Notes: generated from the letters alone by a model not told the origin. Shown: positions 28,656-39,225, numbered from the stretch's first letter. The stretch: DNA of 64,000 nucleotides from Symsagittifera roscoffensis (GCF_963678635.1 NC_087066.1:2599633-2663632); one strand, 5' to 3'. Made by a program: numbers and translations.

Positions 28656-29240
28656 CTATTCCTGGTCGTGATCATCTACTATGTCAATGTCTTGTGAGAC
28701 TGTTATGCTTTCTAGACCTACCACTTCTTCCACTATCTTTTTCAGATCCATCTTGTCTATTACAAAGTCGTCACCGTAACGGTTGTATTTCTTCCTAGGT
28801 CTTTTCCCGTCGCCTTGTCGAGTCTGCAGCGTGAACGGGAGATCTGGTTCCATATTTTTGGGAACCTCAGTTTGCTCGGGATCCTGCCAAGGTAAGGTTT
28901 CATCATCCGCTTCTATCACCTCATTTGGATCCAGGTCCAGTGGTGTATTTGTTCCCTCCTCTACGACCTCGTTTCCATCGTTCTTCACCCTGGTGCCTTT
29001 CTCGTTAACTTCACAAGCAGGATCCATCATCAGATAATCCCCTTCTTCCATGTCTGCAGGTATACTCCAGTCCTCTGTCGATGGATTGTGTGGCTTGATG
29101 TTCTCGCAGTGGGCGGCTCGGCCTGTACTCAGTCTGTAAAAGCGTCCCTCCTGGTGCATCTCTGTAATCATGAAGGGTCCCCTCCACTTCTTTGGAGCTT
29201 CTTCGTCCCTTTCGGTGGTATAACGTTCTGAAATACCCAT
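28656..29240 (-). pseudogene. Integrase C-terminal domain and acidic tail
   Basis: The start gives the integrase SH3-like C-terminal region: KKWRGPFMITEMHQEGRFYRL followed by AAHCENIKPH, the usual W-x-GPF ... H-x-x-NIKP pattern of Gypsy integrases. A long acidic tail follows (EVNEKGTRVKNDGNEVVEEG, then IEADDETLPWQDPEQTE) and a basic KRPRKKYNR patch. It is joined to the preceding frame by a shift near 29200 and ends at a TAG. Confidence 0.75.
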
Positions 29241-29548
29241 ACGTAGTCTCCCACCGAGTAAGCTTTTGCACCAGCTGCTTTCTTGTCGAATTTTTTCCTT
29301 TGCCTTGCCTGTGCTTGCTGAGTATTTCGTCTACACAGATCGTTCAACTCCTGTTGACGTCTGATCACATCCCTTACGTAAACCTGCGGAGATGTTTTCT
29401 TTCCCTCATACTCTGGGTAGAAGAATGTCAAGGGTAAAGACTTCTCGTGTCCCGTCAGCATCATGTGTGGACTGACTCCAGTGGTGGAGTGTTGCGTGCT
29501 ATTATAAGCTCCCATCACCTGTGGAAGGTATCTGTCCCAATCGGTCAT
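29168..29548 (-). pseudogene. Integrase core, C-terminal part
   Basis: MTDWDRYLPQVMGAYNSTQH continues directly after the integrase catalytic core and, in the same frame, would be joined to it but for one TGA at 29567 (CTG TGA GTA). It continues with HSTTGVSPHMMLTGHE, AKAYSVGDYVWVF and then loses frame near 29200. Typical of Gypsy integrase sequence between core and C-terminal domain. Confidence 0.8.
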
Positions 29549-29566
29549 GTACCTGGAACAATATAC

Positions 29567-31393
29567 TCACAGCATCGACACTAACGTCCTATTTTGTCTT
29601 TCCACCAAGCCATTTGTCTGAGGGTGGTATGTAGTGGAGTGGGTCTGAGCGACCTGTGACCGTCTCATAAGCTCTTTCGTAAGCTCGCCTACGAAAGCTG
29701 TTCCGTTGTCCGATTGAAACGTCATTGGACAACCATGTCTTGCTATCCACGTATTGATCAGGTGGTCGCATGTCTCTTCCGCCGAGGCAGTTATGCAGGG
29801 CACGGCCTCTGCATACTTCGTGAAGTGATCTATCATGACCAAGACTTGGTTATAACCGCTGTCTGTCATGCATATCTTCTGGTGATCTATCTGCACCACC
29901 TCGTTGAACTCAGACGACTCAATTGATTGTAAAGGAAATCGTAATTTCCTTGGATCCTTGACCTGTTGGCATGACAGGCACGCTGTTACCCATTTCTCAT
30001 ATGCCTTTTTCATTCCAGGCCACTCAAAGCGCTTCAGGATCCTCTGATACACTTTGTCGATCCCTTGCTGGCCCATCTGATTATGCGACCTGAATAATAG
30101 TTCTGTCTGATAGAGTTGCGGCAACACTATCGCGTTATACTTGTATAAGACTTTGTCCTCTTCTCTTCTCTTGCAAGCCACGATCCCGTCCTTGTTCAGA
30201 TATAATCTCCCCTCCTTCTGCATGAAGTATTGTCTCAGGATCCTATAACTGTCTTCTTCTAGGTCACTTTTGTCTGGTGCACCATTTTCTATCCACCTTT
30301 TTAGGTTACTTGTCATGCGGTCATTTCTTTGCGCCCTTAGTAGGTCCGAGAGTCTGTATCTCGCCTTCAAATATGTCTTCATGACCCTCATTTGACAATT
30401 CATCTCATTGGGCTGGTGCGTGTCCTCCTCCATCTTTACGCACCAAATCTTCGCCAACGGTTGTGTTTCTTGTTGAAACGGTTGAAGATCAGTCCTGACT
30501 AAGTCTTTCTGTGGCAACAAACTCATCGACCGCTTCGATACTGCTATCGTTTCCAAATCATCTGCTGTGTTGTCGAAGATCCTTTCATTTGGTATGAGAT
30601 AGCGATCACTGTCAGGGTCCTGGTACACTTCTCTATCCAGATCCCTTGCGTGGGTTTCCACTAGCAGTGTGTGGATCGCAAGTTCTGACAGTTCTGATCC
30701 CGAGCTCGAGTTCCTGTCTGAGTATGTGTTCATACTCGAATTCCTGGAGCTGTCCTCCATTGAAGCGTCTGTGATGGAGTCTACACCCTCCTTCAGATCA
30801 GGTCCGTACCTTCTCCGCATCCATCTAAACTCCCCGGACAAAACTCTGCTCCCTAGGTCTTGTCTCTTGTCATGGACTTCTTCATCCATCTCAGACTCCC
30901 CGGACATACTTCCTTGTCCCGGATGTTGATCTCGAACTCGCCGGTTCATCTTACCATTTGTCTCCCCGGACAAATAACCTTGCTCCAGTTCTCGTAAAAC
31001 CTTCTCTCCTTCTCCATCTTGGTCCTTAAAGGTAACGGTTTTCTCTCGCGCATCGTTATCCTGCTCTTTCCGACCGTATGAAGTACTCATCAAGACCTCT
31101 TGGGGTATTGAGGACACCAGTTGCTGAACTATTGACTTACAATCCCTCTCATTGTCTTTATGTTGTCGTATTGATGGCATGATTTTCACCTTCTCCCTGA
31201 CTGTCAGTGATGCCATGGCTGCTGCCCACTCGGGGTCATCCCTGGTAACTTCTCTCTCTAACAATCCACCCAGCATCCGCATCACTTGCGGTGTGACCTG
31301 CACCGTTTTGTCCAGTAATGAGAGGCTGTTTATGTTCATGCGAGAGAGTTCCTGCTGTACCAGGTTTGAGCGCAGCAGCAGATCCAAGGGCAC
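29567..31393 (-). CDS. Integrase with a long N-terminal spacer
   Basis: 608 residues. The integrase zinc domain is at about 437-476 (HNQMGQQGIDK ... CLSCQQVK); the second His of the usual HHCC is a Gln here. The catalytic core shows D503 (QIDHQK), D562 (QSDNGTAF) and E598 (GLVERQNR) with 35 residues between the last two, the D,D-35-E signature. Before it lie about 425 residues that Gypsy integrases do not have, with Ser/Asp/Glu-rich sequence and an SGE motif three times (LSGETNG, MSGESEM, LSGEFRW; residues 141-189). The frame is separated from the RT ORF by one in-frame TAA at 31403. Confidence 0.85.
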   Translation of the reverse strand: MPLDLLLRSNLVQQELSRMNINSLSLLDKTVQVTPQVMRMLGGLLEREVTRDDPEWAAAMASLTVREKVKIMPSIRQHKDNERDCKSIVQQLVSSIPQEVLMSTSYGRKEQDNDAREKTVTFKDQDGEGEKVLRELEQGYLSGETNGKMNRRVRDQHPGQGSMSGESEMDEEVHDKRQDLGSRVLSGEFRWMRRRYGPDLKEGVDSITDASMEDSSRNSSMNTYSDRNSSSGSELSELAIHTLLVETHARDLDREVYQDPDSDRYLIPNERIFDNTADDLETIAVSKRSMSLLPQKDLVRTDLQPFQQETQPLAKIWCVKMEEDTHQPNEMNCQMRVMKTYLKARYRLSDLLRAQRNDRMTSNLKRWIENGAPDKSDLEEDSYRILRQYFMQKEGRLYLNKDGIVACKRREEDKVLYKYNAIVLPQLYQTELLFRSHNQMGQQGIDKVYQRILKRFEWPGMKKAYEKWVTACLSCQQVKDPRKLRFPLQSIESSEFNEVVQIDHQKICMTDSGYNQVLVMIDHFTKYAEAVPCITASAEETCDHLINTWIARHGCPMTFQSDNGTAFVGELTKELMRRSQVAQTHSTTYHPQTNGLVERQNRTLVSML

Positions 31394-31402
31394 CGGGTCC
31401 CT

Positions 31403-33457
31403 TTATGATAGGATTTTTATCTCGGCTGCTTTTTCCACTGGTAACTCAGGATGCCCTGGTATCGGATGTCCAGACTTATCTAACCATCTCGTTAGAGGAA
31501 GCGCCTCATAGGTTTCCTTGTCCAGAAACGAAAATCCCTCCTTTATCTCTGCCTGGCTGGCTTGCTTCTGCTCCAATCTTTCATAGAGTTCAGTTTTCTT
31601 ACTGAGGCTGTCAGCATTCTGGTGTTTGTCACGCATCCTGTGCTCGATTGTCATATGGTAGCCATCCAATCTTACTATCCATCTACCAATATAACTCTGA
31701 TCCATCGAGTATGTCTTCAACCAGGATAACGCTCTGTTGTCCACGCGTAACTTGAAAGGAGCGCTCCCCAAGTATGTACGGTACTTTTCCACGAACGTGA
31801 CTACTGCAAACATTTCTGCTTTTGGTGCACCATATTTCATCTCAGTGTCACTCAAGACTTTGCTGCCATATGCAATGGGACGAAGAACCGTTCTTCCATT
31901 CCATTCTTGTTCCTGGTGCAATATTCCTGAGATGGCTACTAACGACGCGTCTGTGTCAAGAACATACATGCCATCTTCTGTAGGCATGCCTAGTACTGGC
32001 GCTTCGCACAGTTCCCGCTTTATGTTCTCGAAGGCAACCTGTGCTTCATCGTTCCACTCGAATTTCTTTCCTTTGTTGCGCATCAGCTTTTGCATCGGAT
32101 ACACCTTGTCTGCATATCCTTTGATGAATTCACGGTAATAATTGGCAAACCCCATGAAGCTCATTAGCTGTGTGTCCGTCCTCGGAGCCTTCCATGTCAG
32201 CACAGCCTCTACTGCTTCCGGATCTGGCCTCACACCATGCCTGTCCACCATTCTTCCCAGGTCCTTGATCGAATCCCTAAGGATTTCACATTTTGATGGT
32301 TTGCATTTCAAGCCTGCTCTTTTCATACATCCAAAGACCTCATCGAGCCGATCAATGTGATCCTCCAGGGTCGGTGTCGCTATAACTACGTCATCCACGT
32401 AGCACATCAAGAGATTCCCGTACTTTTTGGTCACTCCTGTCAAAGCCTGGGCCATCAGCCTTTGAAAAGTTGCTGTTGCGTTGAACAAGCCGAAGGGCAT
32501 CCTCTTCCACTGGTACAGCCCCAATTCGCACGCGAATCCGGTTTTCTCTCTATCCTTCTTCCGCAGGGGAAGTTGCCAGAAGGCAGAACCCAAGTCCAAT
32601 GTAGTGAAGAACTTAGCATCACCAAGCTTAGAGAGGCTCTCGTCTATTCGAGGTATCGGGTACGCATCTTTTATTGTTACCGCGTTTAAGTAACGAAAGT
32701 TGCAACAAAATCTAAGCTGCCCCCCTTTCTTCTTCGCCATTACTACCCCGCAAGCCCACGGCAATTTCGAGGGTTCTATCATGTCGTATTCAAGCAACAT
32801 TTCTACTTCCGCTCGGCACGCTTCCGATTTGTGAGGGGTCATTCGTCTCGCGCCCTCTCTGTGCGGAACGGCACCTTCTTCCAGCTCAATTTCATGGTCT
32901 ACGAAGTTACAGCAACCGATATCCGCTTTATGTTTCGAAAATACATCTGCGTTCCGACATAAAACGTCCCGTAATTTTTCGAAATCTCCCTCACCTATTT
33001 TCCCTTTTAAATGTTCTATTTCTGGTAAAACCGGTTTGTCAGAATCTAGTTCATATGACGAGGGGCGTTCCGGAAAATTCGAGCAACTTGATAAACCGTC
33101 ATCCGTTTCGGATTTCATTAAAAACAATTTATGAATAGATTTTAATTCTTTAATTCTCTTTGAAATTTTATCTTTATTTGCATGATAAGGACAGTCTTTC
33201 ACATTATGTTTCTTCAAGTTCTGTGTCTCCTCATAGTCGGTCCTCATCGGCAATGCGTAACCAAGCTTCTTTCCACGCTGGATTGAAACCGTGGTGTCCA
33301 GTGTGTTCAATAACACACTGACACACAGTCCGTTTCGCGTTACCGAGAAGCTCCGGCCTAAAATCACCGAACTCTGACTATTTGGATTCGGTACCAAACA
33401 AACCTGTTTACTATCGCTTAATAAATTTAAATTTTTCATTCTAAAAATTGCCACCAC
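31403..33457 (-). CDS. Gypsy-type reverse transcriptase and RNase H
   Basis: 684 residues, and the frame is open further upstream to about 33545. RT motifs: PWACGVVMAKKKGGQLRFC (about 233-251), TTLDLGSAFWQLPL (motif A, Asp near 288), MPFGLFNATATFQRL (motif B, about 320-335), CYVDDVVIATP (catalytic, 352-362). RNase H: LDTDASLVAISGIL (about 500-514), APKAEMFAV (543-552), RVDNRALSWL (571-581), then KHQNADSLSKK at the end. All catalytic aspartates are present, so the RT/RNase H core is the best-preserved part of pol. Ends at TAA, beyond which the frame continues directly with the integrase ORF. Confidence 0.93.
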   Translation of the reverse strand: MVAIFRMKNLNLLSDSKQVCLVPNPNSQSSVILGRSFSVTRNGLCVSVLLNTLDTTVSIQRGKKLGYALPMRTDYEETQNLKKHNVKDCPYHANKDKISKRIKELKSIHKLFLMKSETDDGLSSCSNFPERPSSYELDSDKPVLPEIEHLKGKIGEGDFEKLRDVLCRNADVFSKHKADIGCCNFVDHEIELEEGAVPHREGARRMTPHKSEACRAEVEMLLEYDMIEPSKLPWACGVVMAKKKGGQLRFCCNFRYLNAVTIKDAYPIPRIDESLSKLGDAKFFTTLDLGSAFWQLPLRKKDREKTGFACELGLYQWKRMPFGLFNATATFQRLMAQALTGVTKKYGNLLMCYVDDVVIATPTLEDHIDRLDEVFGCMKRAGLKCKPSKCEILRDSIKDLGRMVDRHGVRPDPEAVEAVLTWKAPRTDTQLMSFMGFANYYREFIKGYADKVYPMQKLMRNKGKKFEWNDEAQVAFENIKRELCEAPVLGMPTEDGMYVLDTDASLVAISGILHQEQEWNGRTVLRPIAYGSKVLSDTEMKYGAPKAEMFAVVTFVEKYRTYLGSAPFKLRVDNRALSWLKTYSMDQSYIGRWIVRLDGYHMTIEHRMRDKHQNADSLSKKTELYERLEQKQASQAEIKEGFSFLDKETYEALPLTRWLDKSGHPIPGHPELPVEKAAEIKILS

Positions 33458-33522
33458 AGCTTGTCCTGGCTGTAGTTTTACTTTCCTGTCTAAAAAAATT
33501 GGTACCTTGTTTTCGTCTATTA

Positions 33523-33792
33523 TTATCCTATTAATTGGTCTCTTAACATTCTAATCCGTATCAGACCATTGTTCAAGTCAATCATCACGTCAAAATTCCT
33601 GACAAAATGTCTGCCCAAGATGAATTGGTCGGCATCGTCCAAATTCTCTACCACCAGGAAGCTCATCCAAAGGTCCCGTCCTCCCATGTGGAGGACCGTT
33701 ATTGGTGTTCTTCCGGCTACATAAATTGCTCCTCGATTGGCGGCGGCCAGTCGGAGATTCGTTGGAATTAGATCTTCTCTCGTGAAACCCAT
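33523..33792 (-). pseudogene. Protease C-terminal half
   Basis: GFTREDLIPTNLRLAAANRG continues the protease after a frame change near 33790. It contains the flap-like VAGRTPITVLHMGGR region and the conserved FILGRHFVRNFDVMID, the ILG motif of retropepsins. A second frame change at about 33545 leads into the RT frame. Confidence 0.78.
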
Positions 33793-35146
33793 TCGTTCCC
33801 AAGTTTTTTATCGGCATCACACTCACTACCGCTCCTGTGGCCAGAAGCCCTGTGACTCCGATTTTCGTTCCATTGGTGTCGAGCAGATGTGCAGTCACAT
33901 CTGCTTCATACCCAATATGTACAGCATCTTGTTCCATCATTGCGTCATGGCCTATCCTACGGACTTTGAGTTCCTCCTCACCCAAATAGATTTGCCCCAT
34001 TTGGTCATCATCTGTTGTCACATAAGTCCTGGTGTAGATACTGATCCCATCCACGTTCAGCATCATTTTATACGGCCCATAGACCTCTAGGTAGCGTCCA
34101 TGAAGTTTCTTCATGCGAGGGCCACCCGTCGTTAATAGTCCCCTCACAGCCCGCGACTCGGTGCGTGGCTCCATCTGCCTCAGATAGTCTGAATATGTGT
34201 CCAAATGCATCAAAGTGAACTCCGACGGTTCACTCAGATTTCTGATTACCTGATGCCCTGCCACCGAGATTATCGACTGTATTTTACTTCCTTGCGGTAC
34301 CATACCGAACCTCTGACCAGAGATAACATTAAGTTTCATGCTCAAGCTGCTTGGTGCTTTTGCCTCTTCAACCTCAGTTGCTTCGAAGGCGTTCAGTTGC
34401 TCCTGTAATTTCTCATTCTCCAGCTCAAGTTTCACCCTTTTTTCGATCTCTTTCGTCACTAGTTCCTGCTGTACTCTATTTATAGCATCCCTCGCGGCTG
34501 CCCTATAATCGATTTTGAAGTCATCAGCCGCAGTTGCTGGTTCCGGTTCACGTGCTTCTTCTGTTACCGCTTGCATCTTCTTTGCCACCAGCTCTTGTGG
34601 TTTATCCTTTCTGCGTGCCTCTGCTTCACTTAACAGGCGAGCCTTGCTGGCTTTCACTCCTGACAGAGCTTCTTCGTGTCTTGGATGCTTGATGTCTGCC
34701 ACTGCATCCCAGAATTGTGGACAATCTGATTTAAAATGACCTTCCAAGTTGCAAAAGAAACACCTCGGGCCGAATTTTGCTATCACTCCCCTCATGAACT
34801 CCTCATGATCAAATTCTGACGCATCTTCGTCCTCGAGGCTAAAGCTTATTGCTTTCATGCCTTGTTTGTAAGTTGGGCATGCTGACACATGATGGTCTGT
34901 TGAGCTGCAATTGGAACAAGAGCGTCTCTTGTCCATATCGTCCCTGGGTTTGTACCAGTTGTTCCCTTGGTTTGCCGGCCCATTGTTAAAATTGCCATAT
35001 TTGTTCTTATAATAACCAGATCTCGAAGGAAGTTTCAATAAAAGATACTCCTTTGACTTTAGCCTCAACTCCTCTGGTGTTGGCGCATTCGTTGATAGTG
35101 GTGTGTAATGCGTTGCCAGCATTGTTCGAAGTTCATCATTTTTCAC
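33590..35146 (-). CDS. Gag C-terminal (nucleocapsid) and protease start
   Basis: 518 residues. Two CCHC zinc knuckles with identical spacing: CSNCSSTDHHVSAC (77-90) and CFFCNLEGHFKSDC (129-142), the RNA-packaging motif of gag. A Lys/Glu coiled-coil region follows (about 215-255). The protease active site is at 434-439, where LLATGAVVSVM replaces the expected LLDTGA: the catalytic Asp codon GAC reads GCC, a single change. The last about 65 residues (after LGTNGF) are out of the true frame. The start overlaps the end of the preceding gag ORF (stop 35143) and may be a frame slip rather than a true start. Confidence 0.82.
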   Translation of the reverse strand: MKNDELRTMLATHYTPLSTNAPTPEELRLKSKEYLLLKLPSRSGYYKNKYGNFNNGPANQGNNWYKPRDDMDKRRSCSNCSSTDHHVSACPTYKQGMKAISFSLEDEDASEFDHEEFMRGVIAKFGPRCFFCNLEGHFKSDCPQFWDAVADIKHPRHEEALSGVKASKARLLSEAEARRKDKPQELVAKKMQAVTEEAREPEPATAADDFKIDYRAAARDAINRVQQELVTKEIEKRVKLELENEKLQEQLNAFEATEVEEAKAPSSLSMKLNVISGQRFGMVPQGSKIQSIISVAGHQVIRNLSEPSEFTLMHLDTYSDYLRQMEPRTESRAVRGLLTTGGPRMKKLHGRYLEVYGPYKMMLNVDGISIYTRTYVTTDDDQMGQIYLGEEELKVRRIGHDAMMEQDAVHIGYEADVTAHLLDTNGTKIGVTGLLATGAVVSVMPIKNLGTNGFHERRSNSNESPTGRRQSRSNLCSRKNTNNGPPHGRTGPLDELPGGREFGRCRPIHLGQTFCQEF

Positions 35147-36516
35147 ACCATCGATATTGTTACGCTCCTTTGTCTCCTTTGATGGTCATTGAAGTTCACC
35201 TTCGGTTCTCCTTCTCTAGTTCCACCCCTGCTTCCTAGTAGCCCATCCAATCTGTCCATGATGGCGTGAGTTCGCCTCTTCATCATCGCTTCCAACTTTG
35301 TGTCAAGAGTCCCAAGAGTCTGCTCTTGTTGTGTTCTTAACTTCTCCATATCATCTCTTAAGCGTGACTCTCTTTGTTCCGCTTCTCTTGTCATTCGCGA
35401 CAGGTTCTTTGCTATATGCTCGTCCGTTCTTTCTTTCAAGCGTTTCTCGCTCCTATCAACTTCTGGTCTATTTCGGTTCATTTCTTCCCGCAGACTTTCT
35501 CTTTCAACGTGGACTGCTCTTTCTAATTCACTCATCCTTATGGACATCTGTTCGTTTTGCTCTCCTATAGTGCCCACGATGCTGTTCAAGGCTTCCTCTA
35601 ATGCTACCCCGTTATCCACGAGTGGCGTCACTAGTGGCGGTGTCACCCTGTCGGTCCCAGGTAGCTTCGTGCTGGTCGAGATCCGGGCTTTTAATCTCTG
35701 TCTCGACGTCTTTTCACTATCCACCTCAGGATCCGCTAATGCGTCGCCTAGCCCTGTGTTTCTATTCTCCCTATCTCGTTGCTCTGGGTTTGTCATGATC
35801 GCAAAGCCTCTCGACTGGCCTGGTGTGTTTACTTCTTTGCTTATCGTTCTTACCACACCAAATTTGTCCTTGTTTCCAGTCTCTTCCCCGAGGTATGGAT
35901 CATTCTCCTGGGTCGAACTATTGAGGCTTAGTTGAGATCCAGAGTCCACCTGCTCGTCATCGTCCTCTTCTTCCTCTTGGGATTCACCTTCGTTTCCTGT
36001 GCCCGTTCCCATCGTAAATGGAAAGATGTTCCCAAAGGTATTTTTCATTCTTTCTGTGAACGACGAAGACGTGGTTTGTTTCTCTGTTGCGTCTGCCATC
36101 ATGGTATTGTCTGTTGGAGATCTCCTAGTCGCCACAACTTCAGTAGAGATGTCGGACAGTTCCGACATCTCCGCTCGATCCAGTGTTCCGGTGGAAGTGG
36201 CCAAATCCTGACCTTGTTCTACCGGAGTAGATTCGCTCGCTAGCCTTCTGCCTCTCCCTTCCAAACCATGCATTTCTTCGTTGTCTTGCATGGCCTGGTC
36301 CGGGTGGACCTCCACTTCCAACATTCCTTTTCTCTCTTCTGAGGTCTTTTGACTTCTCGTTTCAACCATTCTGCCTGAAACCATCTTCCTTTGGCCGTTT
36401 CTGGTTCGTTTGATCCGTTCCACAAAAGGATCGGTCATTGATTTTCTTTGCTCCTCAGGTATGAATTTCCTAGAACTATTACCTCTTTTAGGTATTCTTG
36501 ACTTGTCTAGACTCAT
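35143..36516 (-). CDS. Gag N-terminal part
   Basis: 457 residues. N-terminus basic (KSRIPKRGNSSRK; RIKRTRNGQRK), a middle acidic run (ESQEEEEDDDEQVD, about 183-196), and a long charged coiled coil at about 320-430 (MSIRMSELERAVHVERESLR ... QEQTLGTLDTKLEAMMKRR). Position directly 5' of the zinc-knuckle ORF identifies it as gag by context; no capsid fold is recognisable by eye. It ends one base-frame away from the next ORF with overlap near the stop, and the next frame continues in sense upstream of its first Met, so gag was probably one protein. Confidence 0.75.
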   Translation of the reverse strand: MSLDKSRIPKRGNSSRKFIPEEQRKSMTDPFVERIKRTRNGQRKMVSGRMVETRSQKTSEERKGMLEVEVHPDQAMQDNEEMHGLEGRGRRLASESTPVEQGQDLATSTGTLDRAEMSELSDISTEVVATRRSPTDNTMMADATEKQTTSSSFTERMKNTFGNIFPFTMGTGTGNEGESQEEEEDDDEQVDSGSQLSLNSSTQENDPYLGEETGNKDKFGVVRTISKEVNTPGQSRGFAIMTNPEQRDRENRNTGLGDALADPEVDSEKTSRQRLKARISTSTKLPGTDRVTPPLVTPLVDNGVALEEALNSIVGTIGEQNEQMSIRMSELERAVHVERESLREEMNRNRPEVDRSEKRLKERTDEHIAKNLSRMTREAEQRESRLRDDMEKLRTQQEQTLGTLDTKLEAMMKRRTHAIMDRLDGLLGSRGGTREGEPKVNFNDHQRRQRSVTISMV

Positions 36517-37304
36517 TTCCTATTTGTACCTTCTCAAGCCTATACACTCAATTCGATTTATGGTGACTTCCAAGTCTTGACTATTAATAAAAATAACACA
36601 ACACAATAAGTTTCACAAGTTTCTATTAGATAGTGACCACGAATCCCTGTATGTTATCAGAATACACCTCGTATACAATTTTATTCACACTAATCAATTA
36701 TTGGTCGTAAGATATGAGAACTAGCACAATGTAATGTTATCAGTCAATTTAAAAGATAGTGTACTCACTACCCAATCAAGCACAGTTTGTGTTGATTTAA
36801 AATCAATAGTAACAGACTAAGAATATTTCTATGAAAAACGTATGTGTATTGTACTTTAGTCGGTCGTAGTACTTTAGTCGAACTTTAGTTTTTTAGAGAA
36901 AAAGCTTTCCCCGCATGGTGCAGCACCAAACAGACAAAACTCTAAAGGCAGTAATTTTCTCAAGTGGGCGTCTATTGCCTCCACCGAGTACTGTGTTACC
37001 TATCTGCCTTCGGACTGCCCGAGCTAGACCTACTACAATCCTCGGGGCAGTCACTTCTCGTAAAAACGTATTGGTTTTCAATTTATACCAATGAGTTACA
37101 CTATTCTTCAATTTAGACCTAGTGTTGCGAATATCCGAGATCGGACCCGTTTTGTTTTGGTCTGGTCTTATGCAAAAGGCAAGTTACCAGTGCAGTCACT
37201 GGTTCCTAGCCTGAGTCTTAATAACCTAAGGCCTCTCACTAGTGTCTTTCCTTTGTCTTACTTAAGTCCTTTAAAACAAAAACTTATCTCACCGTGTTGA
37301 CAAA

Positions 37305-37650
37305 AACGGTACCCCTCCGGATTGGCAAAATAGGACCCTTCCGGATTGGTAAAATTAAGACCCCTCCGAATTAGGATCCCTCTGAGTTAGTAAATAGTAG
37401 ACCCTTCCGGATTGGGACCCCTCCGGTTTTGTGGAAAGTAGACCCCTCCGGATTCGGACCCCTCTGACTTTGAAAAAATTTTGACCCCTCTGGATTGGGA
37501 GCCCTCTGGTTCTGTCAAAGTAGCTTTTCGGAGTTTTCTTGATTTCAGCTCTACCCCTCCGGATACGTTCTGCGATGCTATTATGCTGTTTGAATTAACT
37601 GGGAAGGGTATATGATCCTTTCCTAGACCCCTCCGGATTGAAGTTAAGCC
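37305..37650 (-). repeat. CCGGA-word minisatellite-like cluster in the leader
   Basis: On the plus strand the word (g)acccctccggattg and variants (accccttccgga, cccctctgg) recurs about every 20-40 bp, with at least ten copies here and more scattered at 38160, 38640, 38870 and 38900. TCCGGA is self-complementary, so many copies can pair with one another. Confidence 0.75.
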
Positions 37651-38656
37651 TCTTATTTGACAATTCACACTAACGGTGAAGGGTCTTATCACTTGCCTAA
37701 ATTCGGCTCTATTAAGGTCTTCTTGTGCCTTTAGCCCTCCCTTTTCGTCTAGAACTGTCCTAACTTACTTAGTTCAATCGCTATCACCTTTTGGTAGGTG
37801 TTTAAAGGTTTAACCCCTCCTATTTGAGTACTTTGCTAAAAACAATCTCAAAAAATTTTCTCGCTCGCTTTTTCGAGTAATTCTTTTTTTTACTAGTAAG
37901 TTCAGCTAATTTTCGATCTAATGGTACCAAGATCAACCGGATCTGTCCAGTTGTCGAGAAGTTATTAGCCAAAACGTCTTTCTTTCAATCTCAAAAAATT
38001 TCTCACTTCTAGGTTCCACCTAACTTTTTCCGCTATTCTGTTCCTTTCGACCTAAAAATTATTGATCCGAGCTCAGAAGTCCTATACTCTTCTAGTTCAA
38101 TGCAAAAGACCCGATGTAAAACGCTTTAGCAGAAAAAATTTGCGAAAAACAATGCTACCTGTACCCCTCCGGATTGATGAATCCACCAAATCAAACTCGT
38201 TAAGTTCGATTTCTTTGGAACGCGGAAGGCTTTCGGGTAGCGGGTTTTAAAACTCGTAGATTCACTAGTGGACGTTGTCCAAACAACTATTTTTACTGTC
38301 CTAACTCAAAAATTTCAAAAAATTTTCTGATTTTATAGTGTTTCTTACTATCAAAAATTGGGAAAATTTGGTTTTTGGTACCAATTTAGTTCCAACCACT
38401 TCCGAACTAAAGTTAACCGGTTCTACTTATTATAGTAGTGCAATTACGATATAACACACTAATTTAGCACTTTTTTCCGTTTCAAAAAATATCAATATTT
38501 CAAAAATCGCGATTTGTTGGGGGATCAAAATATCGCTTTTTTGACCCTAAAAACCGGTCTGTTTTCTCTGTTTTTCACTGAAAAACGATGTAGGAATATT
38601 AATATAAGCTATATAAGTAATAATAGTAGTAATGCTATACCCCTCCGGGTTTGTTT

Positions 38657-38689
38657 AATATCCGAATTAAGGTGCTTAACTCGGATATT
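38657..38689 (-). other. Hairpin in the leader
   Basis: 15-bp inverted repeat AATATCCGAATTAAG / CTTAACTCGGATATT with one mismatch and a 3-nt loop. A related hairpin occurs in the leader of the plus-strand relative at 44955-44977, so the structure is shared by two diverged elements. Confidence 0.6.
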
Positions 38690-39059
38690 CGCAGTTCGGT
38701 GAAGGGTCACTACAGTGCAGCACTGTCGAGCCCCCCACAGATTACTATCTTAATTTTTGTACCAAAAGGGATACAAAACTTGTTAATGATACCCAAAAGT
38801 CGATTGTTGTTGTCGTTGAGCCCCTTCTTGTTGCTCCTTGTACTGCTTGCCGGATTGGTCTTCTCCCAAGACCCTTCCGAATTGAGCGCAAATCAGCTGA
38901 CCCTTCCGGATTGAGCGCTATTTATCATTAACGTGCTTAAATGCTCAAATAACCCTACAGTACAAGCCTCACAAACGGGCCACAAAATTGATCGTAACGA
39001 TCCTGACTGATATAAATGCCTGTAACAACAATATATCTATCAACAACAAACGGGGGGGT

Positions 39060-39225
39060 TGAATCACATCTCGTCTGGGGGGATGATTTCTACTGATTTT
39101 TTACTTTTTTTTACTGTTTTTGGTTTTTTCGGTTATTTTTTATGTTTTTTGTTTTTCTTGGGTACTATACTACTTTTTGTTTGGTTTTATATATATCTTT
39201 AAGTGTTTTTGGTCACAAACCACTC
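39060..39225 (-). promoter_or_regulatory. Conserved A-rich tract in the leader
   Basis: On the coding strand this is a run of A blocks separated by single C/G/T (accaaaaacagtaaaaaaaa type). The plus-strand relative has an equivalent block at 44450-44590 at a similar distance from its LTR, with several shared words (aaaaccaaacaaaaa, accaaaaacagtaaaaaa). Such unstructured A-rich leaders can assist ribosome loading or gag RNA binding; this is inference. Confidence 0.5.
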
